Assembly (NCBI GenBank): GCA_947247005.1
Contig: OX365960.1
Coordinates: forward strand, 18,689,533 to 18,753,532
Source: Spisula solida
Taxonomy: Eukaryota; Mollusca; Bivalvia; Venerida; Mactridae
Direction of reading: 5' to 3'
DNA length: 64,000 bases
Below the pieces are notes generated by a model. That model was not told where the DNA came from. It did not search any database and saw only the letters and a program-made list of their open reading frames with translations. Made by a program: the position numbers and the translations under genes. This document shows positions 22,804 through 34,625 of this stretch, one piece after another (the first letter of the stretch is position 1; the number at the start of each line of letters is the position of its first letter).

Positions 22804-23570
22804 ATCTTGGAAGACAGTCAACCACAGTTTGGGTGCACAGTAATACAGCCCCAAGTAACATATATCAACACACCGGTGAAGTAAAATCGTCTTCACAACA
22901 GATATATAGGGGAAACGAGCCACACCACGAGTCGCCATGTTTTTTGACGAATCGTGACGATGTCACTTTCGTAAGAGGGATCCGACACCCAACAACTATT
23001 TTTTTTGAATTATTTTGAACTCTGGCTATTGGTTGATTCTTTAAAAAGTTTTTTCAAGTCGGTCATGATATTCTACCAGCTATATAGTTACAGAGAAATG
23101 GTCATGGGCGGATGAACGGACTGGCTGAATGACTGATAGACGGACAGCGTCATTTGAATACCCACTATCAATATCATCGACAGGGGGATAATTGTGACTA
23201 AGCTATGACGTTCGAATATTACGAGTTTTAGATCTAAACAGTTGTATTGAATTATTCGTTGATCAATAAGCTAGTATTTGCTTTGCACAGGGGTACAGTG
23301 TACAATGACAGTTAAACTCTTATTTTCGAAATAGAAAGTAGACGTTATTTTGCCTTAAAAATATAACTAAATAGCCCAGAATATTAATCTTAGTTGTAAA
23401 AACGATACCACCTATTTACATTATGCCTCATAAACGTTATGTTAGTCATTTACAATAAAAACGAATTTAGGAATTATGGTTTTAGATATTTACCTTGTAT
23501 AGCCTGATCTTCAATCTTCCGGAAGTGACATAAGAACGACGAACGCCTATTGATAGCTTATTGATTTTAT
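22804..23570. other. unannotated region
   Basis: No feature supported. Confidence 0.5.
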
Positions 23571-23573
23571 GCT

Positions 23574-23746
23574 ACATGTATCGGTTGACTGGTACCACGT
23601 GTCTCATTTTCCGACTACGTCATACTTCGTCTACAGTAGAGACAGGTATGGGCTAATTAAGTTCCGGTGTTCTGGTACCCTGACTCGCTGTTTGTAGAGC
23701 GCCGCAGCCGGACGCTAGTAGAAGTGTAACAGACGACGCACAATGG
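23574..23746 (+). promoter_or_regulatory. promoter-like block and possible non-coding first exon
   Basis: Contains GACTGGTACCACGTGTC (with the E-box CACGTG), a CRE-like TACGTCA, and GACAGGTATGGGCTAATT. It is followed by a locally CpG-rich stretch (GTAGAGCGCCGCAGCCGG) ending CGCACAATG at a possible donor GTAAAC. The two 17-18-bp words recur in the same order in the opposite orientation at 38424-38492. It may be the promoter of the small gene at 25587-26457. Position and function are inference. Confidence 0.4.
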
Positions 23747-25518
23747 TAAACATTGGAGTAATAAAGCGGTTAGCGTTTAATTTTTTCTGGATATTGATAA
23801 ATAGAGCGAATAATTGTTCATAAATTACGACGTGATAATTGTTGTAGCTAATTACAAAAGAAAAAGTTGAAATGCAAGTCAAAGAAGGTTTTTATGGCCG
23901 ATTTATGGCTGATTTATACACCAGTCAGAAACCACGGTCCCAATCCTTCAATTAAGGATCGACAATAACAGAGCGGGAAACGTTTAAAAATCTTCTGATT
24001 ATTTATATCGATGTTGAAATCATTATCAACGAGCAAGCAGAAATGATTGTCTGATAATTTTTCAAGGCATATAGCAAAGAAAAAAGGAAATACGAATAAG
24101 AAATATGTGTTTTATTGCCGATTTACTTGCGTTTTGTTTGATTTTATGTCGCCTTTTGACCTCCACCCAAGGAGCTTTAGGATTTTTTTCTTCACGATCA
24201 AGGGAACGAAAACATTGCTCCTTGTGCACAAATGTAGAGCAGGAATTTCTCTTTCGATTCCATGTTCAATATGGATTAACCTTTGGTAATAAAAAAGACG
24301 AAACTGACGTCATGTTGTATGTAACTACAATACAAAAGCAAAAAATCTTGATTTGATACTCGATATGTGTACCTTGTGAGTATCCTGGTGCTTTCATTGT
24401 GACTATTAAATTATAAATCCGTTCTATGATATAATGAACAGTCTCAACTTGTCACAGGTCTAGCTAGGTCAGTGGGCTAGGTCATCACTACTTCACAACC
24501 ATATTATCATATATGATCTCAATACTAAAAAGGTAAACATGTGTTATAGACAACCTATCCATGATTACAGAACCGGCAATGACCTCAATCTGTCATCAGA
24601 CCTTCTGTGTGTAGTTATAAGGCCCTTTTAAAAAGGGCCTCCTATTAACACATACATGTATTATGTAGACATATACAAAGAGTGGTCTTTATAGGCAGGT
24701 TTTACTAATGAGAATTATTGTGTTTATACATAACAGGTACCGGCATTCAGTCACAGAAGACATCTGCTAGTCAGTCGGTTGCCATGAAAGGATGAACTTC
24801 ACCAGAACACTTTAATACCATAAAATGAAACATTCATTCAAGCACTCGTGATTAAATCCTGGAACTTGTTTGCAACATGGAGGACTACATATGCTGCATA
24901 CCACCGAGGGATAAAGATTTGAAAATGTCCTATAGCATTCTGTATTCAATGGGTTACCAGTGAAGAGAAACTAGGAGAATGTATCACGCTATATAGCAAG
25001 AGTACTGTAGATCTACAATGTAACAGAACATGCTGAAAAAAATCCAGGTAGATCTAACTACATGTAAATTCAAGATTTGATAATTTGTTGGGAAATTATC
25101 ATTTTATAAGCTAATATTATTATAGATTAAAGGAAAATGTTGTCATAACTGTAACGTCAACATTACATTAAAAACCAGGATTTTCTTAATCAAGCCAATC
25201 ACTATGACTATATATACTTCTTGTGGAGATATTGATCACAATACAATGTATTCATTTCTGAGATCATTCTGTCAAATAAATTTCAATCTTACACTTAAAT
25301 ATCAACAAATAGTCAAATAGGTAGAGTTGAAATCTAATTGAATATATTCTATTGTACATCCATTCCAAGGGAGTAACACTCAACAACATAAGTTCAAAAG
25401 TATTTGCATTGTTTATTTATTTGTAATAATACTATGTATCATATTGTGAAAGAACATAAATTGATATCAATACTACATGTACCAGCAAAGTAATAAAATG
25501 CATTTGGACATTTTTCAG
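23747..25518. other. likely intron/UTR sequence, no firm feature
   Basis: An exon-like segment starts after the acceptor ACATAACAG near 24738. It includes a 28-codon ATG frame at ~24877 (MEDYICCIPPRDKDLK...). I cannot tell an upstream ORF from chance. Confidence 0.35.
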
Positions 25519-25586
25519 GGGTTGTTGATTGAGAGCTGATATCAGCTGAGATCAGATCTACAAATTCAGCAGAGATATCTGCCTTC

Positions 25587-26457
25587 ATGGCTGCGCTTTT
25601 ACAGGAGCCTGAGCTATTCAAGCCTATTTGTTTACAAGGTTGGTGCTTTTTCTTATGAAACTTTTCCCCTTAATAATAGATTGGTGATCCAATAACCACA
25701 AACTAGACTCAAATCTCTATTTTAGTGATATAAGTTGAATACTGTGTACAGAAACTCCAAACAGGGCCCTAGTGAAAATTTTCAACAGAATTCCACTGAA
25801 TATTCTACTGAATTCCAATGAAACTTCCACCGAAAAAATCGAGTTCCACCAGAATTGTAAATACCAGTGGTCCTGTAGAACTATGGTGGATTCTGATTCC
25901 AGTTGAATACTGATTCTAATGGGATAAGGATTCTGGTGGAATAATTAGTCTGGTGAAATGATTCCAGTGGAATGGTGGTAAAAATATCACTGGAATTCCA
26001 ATGAATCCCACTGAAATGCAATTATTCCACTGGAATTCCAGATTAATTTTCTATGGGGAATCATTTGAAAAATTACAATTAGGTATTGATTCTACTATAA
26101 ATGATATGTGTTTCTGGAAATCCAGTTAATATTTCAAAGTTAAAAGGTTAGATGCATAAAAAAGGAATATATAGAGTAAAGGGTTGAATGGCAAATTGGC
26201 TATGTTTCATGTGCTCAGCTGTTTCTTATCCCAAATATGTTCATGTGTGTAGATTCATCTTATTACTTTGCTATCCAAGTTTTCAGGTACTGTCTGACCT
26301 ATCACAAAATGATACCCTATATTGATATATCTTTAAAATTTCCATTTAATAACCTCCACTTGTTTTATTCTTAGGTAGAACAGTTGATGTGGCTGCCAGA
26401 ACAGGTTTGGGATTTGTGATTATTCCGGCCAATATAAAGACAGAGACACTCTCATGA
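25587..26457 (+). CDS. predicted two-exon 44-residue protein
   Basis: The first coding exon (25519-25638) has an acceptor TTTTTCAG and an in-frame stop upstream of its ATG at 25587. It codes MAALLQEPELFKPICLQ and ends CAAG|GTTGGT. The next exon begins after TTATTCTTAG at 26375. Its two leading bases complete a Gly codon and the frame continues GRTVDVAARTGLGFVIIPAN to TGA at 26455-26457. Total 44 residues. No signal peptide, membrane segment or known domain was recognised. A promoter-like block lies upstream at 23.6 kb and an AATAAA at 27472, giving a plausible ~3.9-kb transcription unit. Support is the fit of splice sites, phase, upstream stop and compositional plausibility. No homolog is known to me. 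It could be the end of a longer isoform or a chance spliced frame. Confidence 0.45.
25760..26050. repeat. degenerate near-palindromic array of TTCCACTGGAAT words
   Basis: Variants of ATTCCACTGGAATTCC, CCACTGAAT and CCAGTGGAAT recur more than ten times on both strands. Located in the intron of the small gene. Confidence 0.75.
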
Positions 26458-27490
26458 GTGGTTTGAACAGGACGTGTCATCCATCCAGTGGATACCATCA
26501 AAGTCCACCTTTGGCATTAGATGTTGGAAAATATACACCGACTCCACAAGATATCTTCAATTTGTTAAAAATTATATTCAAATGTTGTATATCATGCAGC
26601 ATTCGTTTTTTTTGAATATCTTTCGAATGTCATTCTTATATCATGATTTACAATAATCTTGTTACTGCTGTGTGTTAAGGTAAAAATTCTTACTTGTCCC
26701 TTCTTATGCCCAAACCAATGTAATTTTTTGGGGGAATATAAATTTGTCTGTTCGTCACAAAATGTTCATAATCATCAACTTTGATTATGGCTAACAGTCA
26801 TTACTGACTATAATGGCCATGCAAGGGGGTTAAAAAGAATAAAGTTTGCAAAATCACCTGAACTACTAAGTCCATCCAGGAGATATTGACAAATGTGATC
26901 AATAAAAAATAGTGCAAAAAATGTGTTGTGTCTTGAAACATATGCAATTATGCTACAATCATTAAACTTCATTGGTATATTAGTCAGCATGTGTTGTATA
27001 CTTTAATTCTATTTGACCAGTATTAGCAGAGTTATTACCTTTCAAATGGTGAAATTTTGCTTTTGTTGCTCCTAACTTAATACATTTTTCAGTGTATAAA
27101 CAATCAACTTCCAGTTATTGCAATACGTTGTACACATTGAATTGTATAGTCTCCCAATAAGTCATGCTGTGATCGAAAGTTACATGTGCGTTTGCTCGCA
27201 ATAGGGCAAACAAGTTGATTAATATAGTATCGCAAGAAATGATACAGTGATTAGGCTTATACACTGTGTATTTGAGCTGCAGTCATAAAACTTAGTAAAT
27301 ACATGACATCAATCAACTTTGACAAACTACATAATTATTTATATGGTAAATGACATTCAAATGTATATATTAACTTTGTACATGATTTCTGTGAGATGTC
27401 TGATGGGTGTCAGTGTGTTGTCTGAAGATGTATTATTGTTTTCTCTGCTGATGTATTTTATTGTTTTGTAGAATAAAAGGTCAGAGCATT
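26458..27490 (+). other. putative 3' UTR of the small gene
   Basis: AT-rich DNA between the TGA at 26457 and an AATAAA signal at 27472-27477 (GAATAAAAGG). No coding frame or repeat is recognised in it. Confidence 0.35.
27472..27477 (+). terminator. candidate polyadenylation signal
   Basis: AATAAA in GTAGAATAAAAGGTC. It is assigned to the small gene only by position. Confidence 0.35.
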
Positions 27491-27571
27491 AAATGGACAT
27501 CAATGTTGTTTTGAGGTTTTACAGTGTTTTTTTAGATTGAACCATTATTTGAAATTCAAGCCTCTAATAAC

Positions 27572-27658
27572 ATATCACAATACACTGAACTAGTGATTAT
27601 GTGCAAACAAGACTAGGGTAACCCTGTGATGTGTTTGAACAGAGTTACTGCCCTTTTA
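27572..27658. repeat. ~87-bp direct repeat, copy 1
   Basis: ATATCACAATACACTGAA...GGGTAACCCTGTGAT...ACTGCCCTTT. Copy 2 is at 29609-29696. Confidence 0.85.
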
Positions 27659-28228
27659 ACCTCACCTGTCACAAAGTGACAGAGTGAGCTTTTGTGATCC
27701 CCCTTCGTCCGTCAGCCATTTGTCCGTCCATCAACAATTTGCTTCTGTAGACACTTAAGAGGTCACAATTTTAGCATTATCTTTATGAAACTTTGTCACA
27801 ATGATCATCTTAACAAAATCTAGGCCAAATTTTGATATTGGGTCATCTGAGGTCAAAAAAATAGGTCACTAGGTCAAATCATAGAAAACCCTTGTATAGT
27901 CACTAGAGTTCACAATTTTGGCCTTCTCTTTATTAAACTTTGTCACAATAATCATTTCAACAAATCTAAGTCAAGTTTGTTATTGGCCGGGTTTCCGGGG
28001 AAAAGCTAGAAAAACCTGGTGTAGGCACTATTGGTCACAATTGTGATCTAATCGGTCAATACAGGTTATCTGATACAAATAACAAGGTTATGTGTTAACC
28101 TTGTACATGCAACCGAGGCTACCATTACTTGATTCTTTGAAGTTTTAAATGATTTAGTATGTCACTATGGGGGCCTTCATGAACTATTACGACAGGTGAG
28201 CGACCTAGGGCCCTTTGGATCCTCTTGT
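27659..28228. mobile_element. dispersed repeat starting CACCTGTCAC, inserted
   Basis: It begins CTCACCTGTCACAAAGTGAC, has inner CCGTCCGTC and repeated AGGTCACTAGGTCAAAT text, and ends GAGCGACCTAGGGCCC...CCTCTTG. In copy 2 of the surrounding repeat (29609-29700) the flanks are contiguous, which gives the empty site. The same element occurs in reverse at 31345-32065. Confidence 0.7.
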
Positions 28229-28440
28229 TTATATGCCCTTTGAAAACAGGACATATTATGTGAACACCCTTGGCTGGCAGGGCATTACTGTTACAGGTAG
28301 ATCCTATGGATCTACGCAGCCGCGACAGACACCCACCATCTCAACCTAAGAATTGTCTGGCTGGCGTCGATGGCCCTCTCAGTGACTTGGTTGCCACTAC
28401 CAAGGCATATTAAAGGCCAAGCCATGGTTCCCTGATGCGA
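28229..28440. repeat. dispersed repeat (GAAAACAGGACAT...CTTGGCTGGCAG)
   Basis: Shares GAAAAC(A/G)GGACAT and CGCCCTTGGCTGGCAG-type text with 29695-29760. Confidence 0.6.
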
Positions 28441-28828
28441 AAAGCGCAAAAAGTATGTAGTTTTTGGTAGGGGAGATGCTCTGTTGCTGCTTTCTGGCTA
28501 CTTTTTGGACCTGGTCACACACCTAATAGGTGTTCGGCCCTTTCGTCATACTTGCTCACATCAACCCTATAATGTGATCCAGGACTTCTACGTGGGGAGC
28601 AATGTCATTTCCACTGTGAAAGCTCCATCTCCCCGGGAACTGGTCGAGTTTCGAGGCTGACAGAGTTCCTCTCCTATGAGTACGGTGTCCCATTACGGCT
28701 ACTAACAATACATACATATAACCTTATACCATCACCTGTGACGTATCTTAAATCATGACGTATGGTCACATGACTACTAAATGAGGAATCTAGCTATGAC
28801 CCGTTAGTGAAAACTCAAAATAATATCG

Positions 28829-29020
28829 ACTTTTCACTATTGTACTGTAGTTGTTTCATGTTTTCATTATCATACTATCGTGTTATCACTATCATAGTGT
28901 CGACTTTTCACTATCGTTGTTTCGTACTGTCGACTTTTCACTATCGTATTATCGACTTTTCACTATCCTACTATCGCGTTTTCATCATCCTACTATCGAA
29001 TTTTCACTATCGTAGTATGA
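28829..29020. repeat. short tandem array of TATCGACTTTTCACTATC words
   Basis: TTTTCACTATC and TATCGACTT variants recur about eight times with irregular 13-26-bp spacing. Confidence 0.85.
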
Positions 29021-29353
29021 CCTTTTATAGCTATGCGGCGATGGCCCTAACGGGACACCGTATATGAGCAAGGGCCGCAAGCAAGCATTGCCAGGCGTTT
29101 GACTGGTATGCGAAACAGAAACCCGGTGAGCTTCTCCCCAGCCAGGGAGGTCCCGCAGTCAAGGGTTCTGCTAGCATACAGAGCAGAAACCCGGACAACT
29201 TCTTCATTGCAGGCAAGGGTTTCGCTGGCACACACGGCGGTAACCTGCCAGCAGGATCCCGCGGGCAAGGGCTCCCCTAGCAAACAAAGCAGAAGCCAAA
29301 TGAGCTCATCCCCTGCAAGTCAGAGCCTGATGACCATGTATCGTACCATTCCA

Positions 29354-29592
29354 AACCGCTTATCAGGCTAGTATTTGAGCATCTGCTTCTAATGCCAGAG
29401 GTGCCAGGTTCAATTCCAACCAGGTCGTACCAAAGAGGAAATAACAATGGTACCAGAAATTTGGTTACTTGCTATATGCTCAGCATCGAAGCAAAACTGG
29501 CTTCTCTTGGTGATGGATAACATCAGGAATGAGGTGTCTAGTGATTTGAAAGGTGGAAAAAATTGTTTCACAATCCACATGAAATAAATAAG
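29354..29592 (+). mobile_element. tRNA-derived SINE, near full length
   Basis: A tRNA-like head (B box AGGTTCAATTCCAACC) is followed by a body with GTACCAGAAATTT, CTTGCTATATGCTCAGC, AACTGGCTTCTCTTGG and GATGGATAACATCAGGAATG, then TTGTTTCACAATC. The same body in the same order is present, split, at 41361-42357. Confidence 0.75.
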
Positions 29593-29608
29593 TATACTAA
29601 GTACTAAA

Positions 29609-29696
29609 ATATCACAATACACTGAATCAGTGATTATGTGCAAACAAGTCTAGGGTAACCCTGTGATTTGTTTTTACAGAGTAACTGCCCTTTTTT
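29609..29696. repeat. ~87-bp direct repeat, copy 2
   Basis: Matches 27572-27658. Here it runs straight into TTATATGC...GAAAACGGGACAT, without the 570-bp insertion found in copy 1. Confidence 0.85.
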
Positions 29697-29699
29697 ATA

Positions 29700-30405
29700 T
29701 GCATGTTGAAAACGGGACATTTTACGAGAACGCCCTTGGCTGGCAGGCAGGCAGCTGCATACAGTAATTTTGTCTGTACTCTAATACAAACAGTTTTCAT
29801 TTGATTATCTACAAACTTGGTGACAACAAATGTTTATGGGCATAATATCTAGGCCAAGTTCAATTATAGGCCAAATCGGCTCAGTCCTTCTTTGGTTATG
29901 GTACTATAATTACCTCAAAACTGTGATCATCTTCAAACTTGGTGACAAAGTTTTATATTTAAGTTTTTAAAACAAAATTACCATAACTTCTTAGTTAACA
30001 AACAAGGGCAATAACATCTCGGGGTTATCTGCAGTGTTGAAATGTATTACACTTTTGAAAGTTAACTAGTATTCCAAGTTTTATTACTGGATACTTGCAA
30101 ACTTGTCTTACAAAATCTTATCCAACAATAATAAGCAACTTGTATAATGTGTAGCATTTTATTGGAAAAATAATAATATTGCGATTTAAGTCAAATAGAG
30201 AAAATTGAACGTCCTACAATCACAAAATTTATAACATCAATTTTTAACTTGTTTTATATAAAATACTAGAGCTATCACTAGAGTGATGAATCCCACAGCA
30301 CTGCCTTGACACAGGAATGTTATTTTAAAGCAATTTTAAAATCCTGTAAGAAACAACAAAGTTCCAGAGGGGACACATCTTGCAAGACTATATAACCTTT
30401 GACAT
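29700..30405. other. unannotated, repeat-like AT-rich DNA
   Basis: Phrases such as CAAACTTGGTGACAA recur, but I could not define a unit. Confidence 0.4.
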
Positions 30406-31030
30406 CTAAGTGTGACCTTGACATTCAAGCTAGGGACCTGGGGTGGTATTCACAAAGCATCTTAGCAGGAAACTTAGAAATTTCTTAAAATCTTAAATTT
30501 TCTAAATTGAATCAGCTAAGCAAGAAAAATCAAGATGATTAATATTTTACATAGTTCGAAGCATTATGTAAACAGCTATAATAATCACTAAGAAAACATG
30601 GAATATTTTTCAAATTGCGGAACATGTTAGCAGCACAAATTTTTAACTTAAGTCAAAATATTTAAGTTTTCACTTAAGATGCTTTGTGAATACCACCCCT
30701 GGGTCTTGCACATGACACGCCGTCTTGATGTAGTGAATATTTGTACCAAGCAATTTTACAATTAAGTAAGAAACGACAAAGTTACAGTGCAAACACGACT
30801 TCCATGACTATATAACCTTTAACCTCTAAATGTGACCTTGACCTTTGAGATAGGGACATGGGTCTTGCGCATAACACACTGTCTTTATGTGGTGAACATT
30901 TGTACCGAGCAATTTTTGAAATCCAGTATGAAACGAAAAAGTTACAGAGCTGACACAATTTTGCTAGCAGACCGACAGACCAACCAACCAACAAGCTGAC
31001 TCCAGTATACCCCCCTTCAAACTTTGTTTG
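30406..31030. repeat. diverged tandem repeat of TGTGACCTTGAC type
   Basis: Two units share CTATATAACCTTT(G/A)AC, TGTGACCTTGAC, TAGGGAC, GGGTCTTGC and GAACATTTGTACC. The first unit is interrupted by a MITE (30441-30698). Confidence 0.75.
30438..30701. mobile_element. Harbinger-like MITE, 258 bp, with CTG duplication
   Basis: Inverted ends GGGTGGTATTCACAAAGCAT (30441) and ATGCTTTGTGAATACCACCC (ending 30698) are flanked by CTG on each side. Without it the sequence reads GGGACCTGGGTCTTGC, matching the uninterrupted neighbour unit at ~30852 (GGGACATGGGTCTTGC). The empty site is therefore visible in the same window. Confidence 0.85.
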
Positions 31031-31124
31031 CAGGGGTATAATTATACAGATGACACTATATGCTAATTAGATAAATACATTGCACCTACATCTAAAGAGA
31101 GGTTACCATCTTAAACTAAACAAG

Positions 31125-31344
31125 ACTGTGTTCAATGAACACTTATGCCCCTGTGGAAGCCTTGTTCATAAAACTAGAAAAGTCAATCAAGGGCCATAAT
31201 TCTGTTGAAATGTTGGATAGTGCTACATGGCCTTAACAATTTAAGTTGTTTATGATGGTAAACACATATGCCAAGTTTGAAAGCAATGTGTTGTTGGACT
31301 TAAAAAGATATTTGAGTGTCTACAACTTGTAACATTTTAAAACA
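31125..31344. repeat. dispersed repeat (AACAAGACTGTGTTCAAT...)
   Basis: About 200 bp related to 32990-33210: GTTCAATGAACACTTATGCCC, CAAGGGCCATAATTCTG, TTATGATGGTAAACA. Confidence 0.7.
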
Positions 31345-32065
31345 ACAAGAGGACCAAAAGGGCCCTAGGTCGCTCAACTGTCGTAGTAGTACATGCATGA
31401 ATAAGATTTAAGAAATTCAGCCTAAATTGCAAGTATTTTTATGATTTAACATAGTGACCTAGTTTTTGACCCCAGATGACCTAATATCATCTTGGTCTAG
31501 ATTTTGTTGACATGATAATTGTCACTAAGTTTCATAAAGATGAGGTAAAAATTGTGCCCTTTAGTGGCTAAACAAGGTTTTTCCATGATTTGACCTGGTG
31601 ACCTAGTTTTTTACCCCCAGATGACCCAATATCGAACTTGACCTAGATTATGTCAAGATGATCATTATAACCAAGTTTCATAAAGTATAGGTCAAAATTG
31701 TGTACTGACTACACAAGGTTTTTATATGATTTGACCTAGTGACCTAGTTTTTGACCCCAAAGGAGCCAATATCAAACTTGACCTAGATTTTGTTTAGATA
31801 ATCATTGTGACAAAGTTTCATTAATATTAGACCAAAATTATTACCACTACTGACTACACAAGGTTTTTCTATTATTTGACCTAGTGACTTAGTTTTTACT
31901 CCAGATGACCCAATATCGAACTTGACCTAGATTTTGTTGAGATTATCATTGTGACCAAGTTTCATAAAGATTAGGCCAAAACTGTGACCTACAGTGTCTA
32001 CACAAGCAAATTGTGGACGGACGAAGAGTGATCACAAAAGCTCACCCTGTCACTTTGTGTGGACG
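31345..32065 (-). mobile_element. dispersed repeat starting CACCTGTCAC, reverse copy
   Basis: Begins CAAGAGGACCAAAAGGGCCC and ends GCTCACCCTGTCACTTTGTG. It is the reverse of the element at 27659-28228 but longer, with about four internal units containing GACCTAGTTTTTGACCCC and CTTGACCTAGATTTTGT. Confidence 0.75.
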
Positions 32066-32985
32066 AACGAACAGGACAATTACTATATGCCTCCTGCATC
32101 AGTAGATGCATAAAAATATCCTAACAAAGTTCCTAAGGTCTGATTTATTTTGGCAAATATGCCCCAAAATGCAATAAGAATTTTTTAGGTCCAAAATCTA
32201 GCAAAACCCTAGAAAGAAAATATTTTAAATTATTATGAAAAAAAATACATGTATAAGTATAATTTTGAAAAAGTTAACATAAAAAACTGAATCAAGATAT
32301 TTTAAGTACATGTAAGTCCAAAAAGGGTAATAATGCTACCAAACAAGAACTGTCCACAAGACAGCGAGCTCGACTATTCGCAGCCATTTACCACATAAAT
32401 CTAAGTTCAAAACAGGCTATAAGTTACACAACTTTTTAGTTTCAATGCAATATCATTGTATATGAAATACAGTATTGGTCGGAATGTAACTTGCAAATAT
32501 AACTTTAACAAAGATATGTCTAAGTAAGAACTCTACTTAACATCAAAATGGAGTTATTGCACTTGACAAGTACTGTTGACTTATGATGATGTACAAGTTT
32601 TGTAAGTTACAGTGCTATATCATTGATAGTATATGAGATATGGTATATACATATTGCCAAATGTAGTAGCCTTCACCAAAAACCTTAACCAAAAGCATGA
32701 TGTGGACACCAATGAATGGGCGAGTACAATAGCTCTCTATATTCTTCAAATAGTCAAGCAAAAAATCAGATGAGGGAAAACTTCTTAATTATAACAAATA
32801 CATGTACATATATATCAATCTGCAGGTTAATATGTGAGTCACAGTGGGAAATAAAGATGACATATATAAATATCTTACAGATAATACAATTGAACCACCT
32901 GTGAGCAAAGACCGCGAGTACATGACCTGCCTGCAAAGACTGCCTATCTTATGTGTTGGTAATCATATATAGATGAATCATAGAG
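32066..32985. repeat. repeat-rich stretch, low definition
   Basis: Includes a start-like AACAAGAACTGTCCACAAGA at ~32342 that begins a dispersed non-coding repeat. No gene is seen. Confidence 0.4.
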
Positions 32986-32989
32986 AAAA

Positions 32990-33945
32990 ACAAGACTGCG
33001 TTCAATAAACGCTGATGCCCCCATGGAAGCCTTGCCCATAAAAAGCTAAGTCAATCAGGGGCCATAATTCTGTAATAATGTTGGATAGTGTTACATGGCT
33101 TTGATAATGTAAGGCGCTTATGATGGTAAACAAGTATGCCAAGTTTTAAGGCAACACCATGATGGACATGATGTAAAACAAAACTGTCAATTTGGTTTAA
33201 CCAACAATTAGACGCTTAATAAGTCCAAAATTAGGTCAATGTGATGGTCAAAATGGTTAGGTGATATAGGTCTGTAGAGAATGTTCAAATACAACAACCA
33301 TGCATGTATGAAAGCTTTGTAGCAAGCCATATTAATGCTAGAAGAAACGGTCAATTTGGGTTAACCAAGAATTTGGCCCTCCAATAAGTGTAAGTCAAGG
33401 TGAAGGTCGAAATGGTATCAAATGATACAGGTGTGTGGAGAGTGTTCATATTCAACATCCATGCAAGTATGGAAGCTTTGTAGCAAGCCATAAAAATGCT
33501 AGAAGAAACGGTCAATTTGGGTTAACCAGGAATTTGACCCTTCAATAAGTTCAAGTCCAAAATTAGGTCAAGGTGAAGGTCAAAATGGGGTCAGGTGATA
33601 CAAGCGTGTAGAGAGTGTTCATATACAATATACATGCAAGTATGAAAGCTTTGTAGCAAGCCATATTAATGCTAGAAGAAATGGTCAATTTGGGTTAACC
33701 AAGAATTTGGCCCTTCAATAAGTCTAAGTCCAAAATTAGGTCAAGGTGAAGGTCAAAATGAGGTCAGGTGATACAGGCGTGTGGAGGGTGTTCATATACA
33801 ACATCCATGCAAGTATGAAAGCTTTGTAGCAAGCCATATTAATGCTAGAAGAAACTGTCAATTTCGGTTAACCGGGACGGACGGACGGACGAACGGACAG
33901 GTGAATCACTATATGCCTCCCCATCTATCGATAGGGGGGCATAAA
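32990..33945. repeat. dispersed repeat with internal ~173-bp tandem units, ending in GGAC array
   Basis: Starts like 31125. Four tandem units are then marked by AAGCTTTGTAGCAAGCCAT near 33312, 33473, 33646 and 33819. It ends with (GGAC)n and TATGCCTCCCCATCTATCGA. Confidence 0.85.
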
Positions 33946-33959
33946 AAAGGAAAACCTGA

Positions 33960-34625
33960 GCTGCCACTGTAAGGGACATAATTATGCCCCCAAGTGTAAT
34001 GTTGATAGTATACTTTAAAGTACTTTAAGTTACCAAAATGTCTAAGTTTAAAAGGGCCATAACTCCTTACACAATAATCCTATGATTATAGAAATTGTCT
34101 AGTAAAGTTGACTTATGATGTTAAGTATGACTACCCAGTTACATTACAACAGCATTGAGAGTAAATATTGAACTTAATTAAAAACTTTAATCAAAATGTC
34201 TAAGTTACAAAGGGCCATAACTTCTAACAAAATCATCCTAGAGTTATGACCCATGTCTAGTGGAGTTTACTAATGACAATAAATAAGTGTGTAAAGTTTC
34301 AATGCATTAGCATTGATAGTAAACAAAATGTATAAGTGAATAAGGGCCATAACTCTACAAAATCATCCTAGAGACTAATAACAATAAATAAATGTGTCAA
34401 GTTTTAATGCAATAGCATTGATAGTAAACAATGTATTCATTTTTTATAAACTTTAACCAAAATACCTTAGTTAAAAAGGACCATGACTCCTTACAAAATC
34501 ATCCTAGAGTTATGACCCTAGTCTGGTATGATTGACTTATCATAATAAATAAGTGTGCCAAGTTTAAATGCAATAGGAATGATAGTAAACAAAATATCGA
34601 AGTTGAAAATGTGTTATTTTGACAA
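33960..34625. repeat. diverged tandem repeat of GGGCCATAACTCCT type
   Basis: AAGGGCCATAACT, ATCATCCTAGAGTTATGACC and GCATTGATAGTAAACAA recur four to five times at roughly 110-160-bp spacing. Confidence 0.8.

Noticed and set aside
22735..23018. Short frames on both strands just right of the transposon
   Set aside because: They overlap the 87-bp direct repeat and have no domain or splice support.
29031..29371. Several GC-richer frames on both strands
   Set aside because: Overlapping frames on both strands in a short GC-richer stretch beside SINE sequence. None has a recognisable domain.
33200..33860. CRISPR-like regular repeats
   Set aside because: The units are contiguous ~173-bp tandem repeats with no short repeat/spacer pattern and no cas genes; the DNA is eukaryotic.
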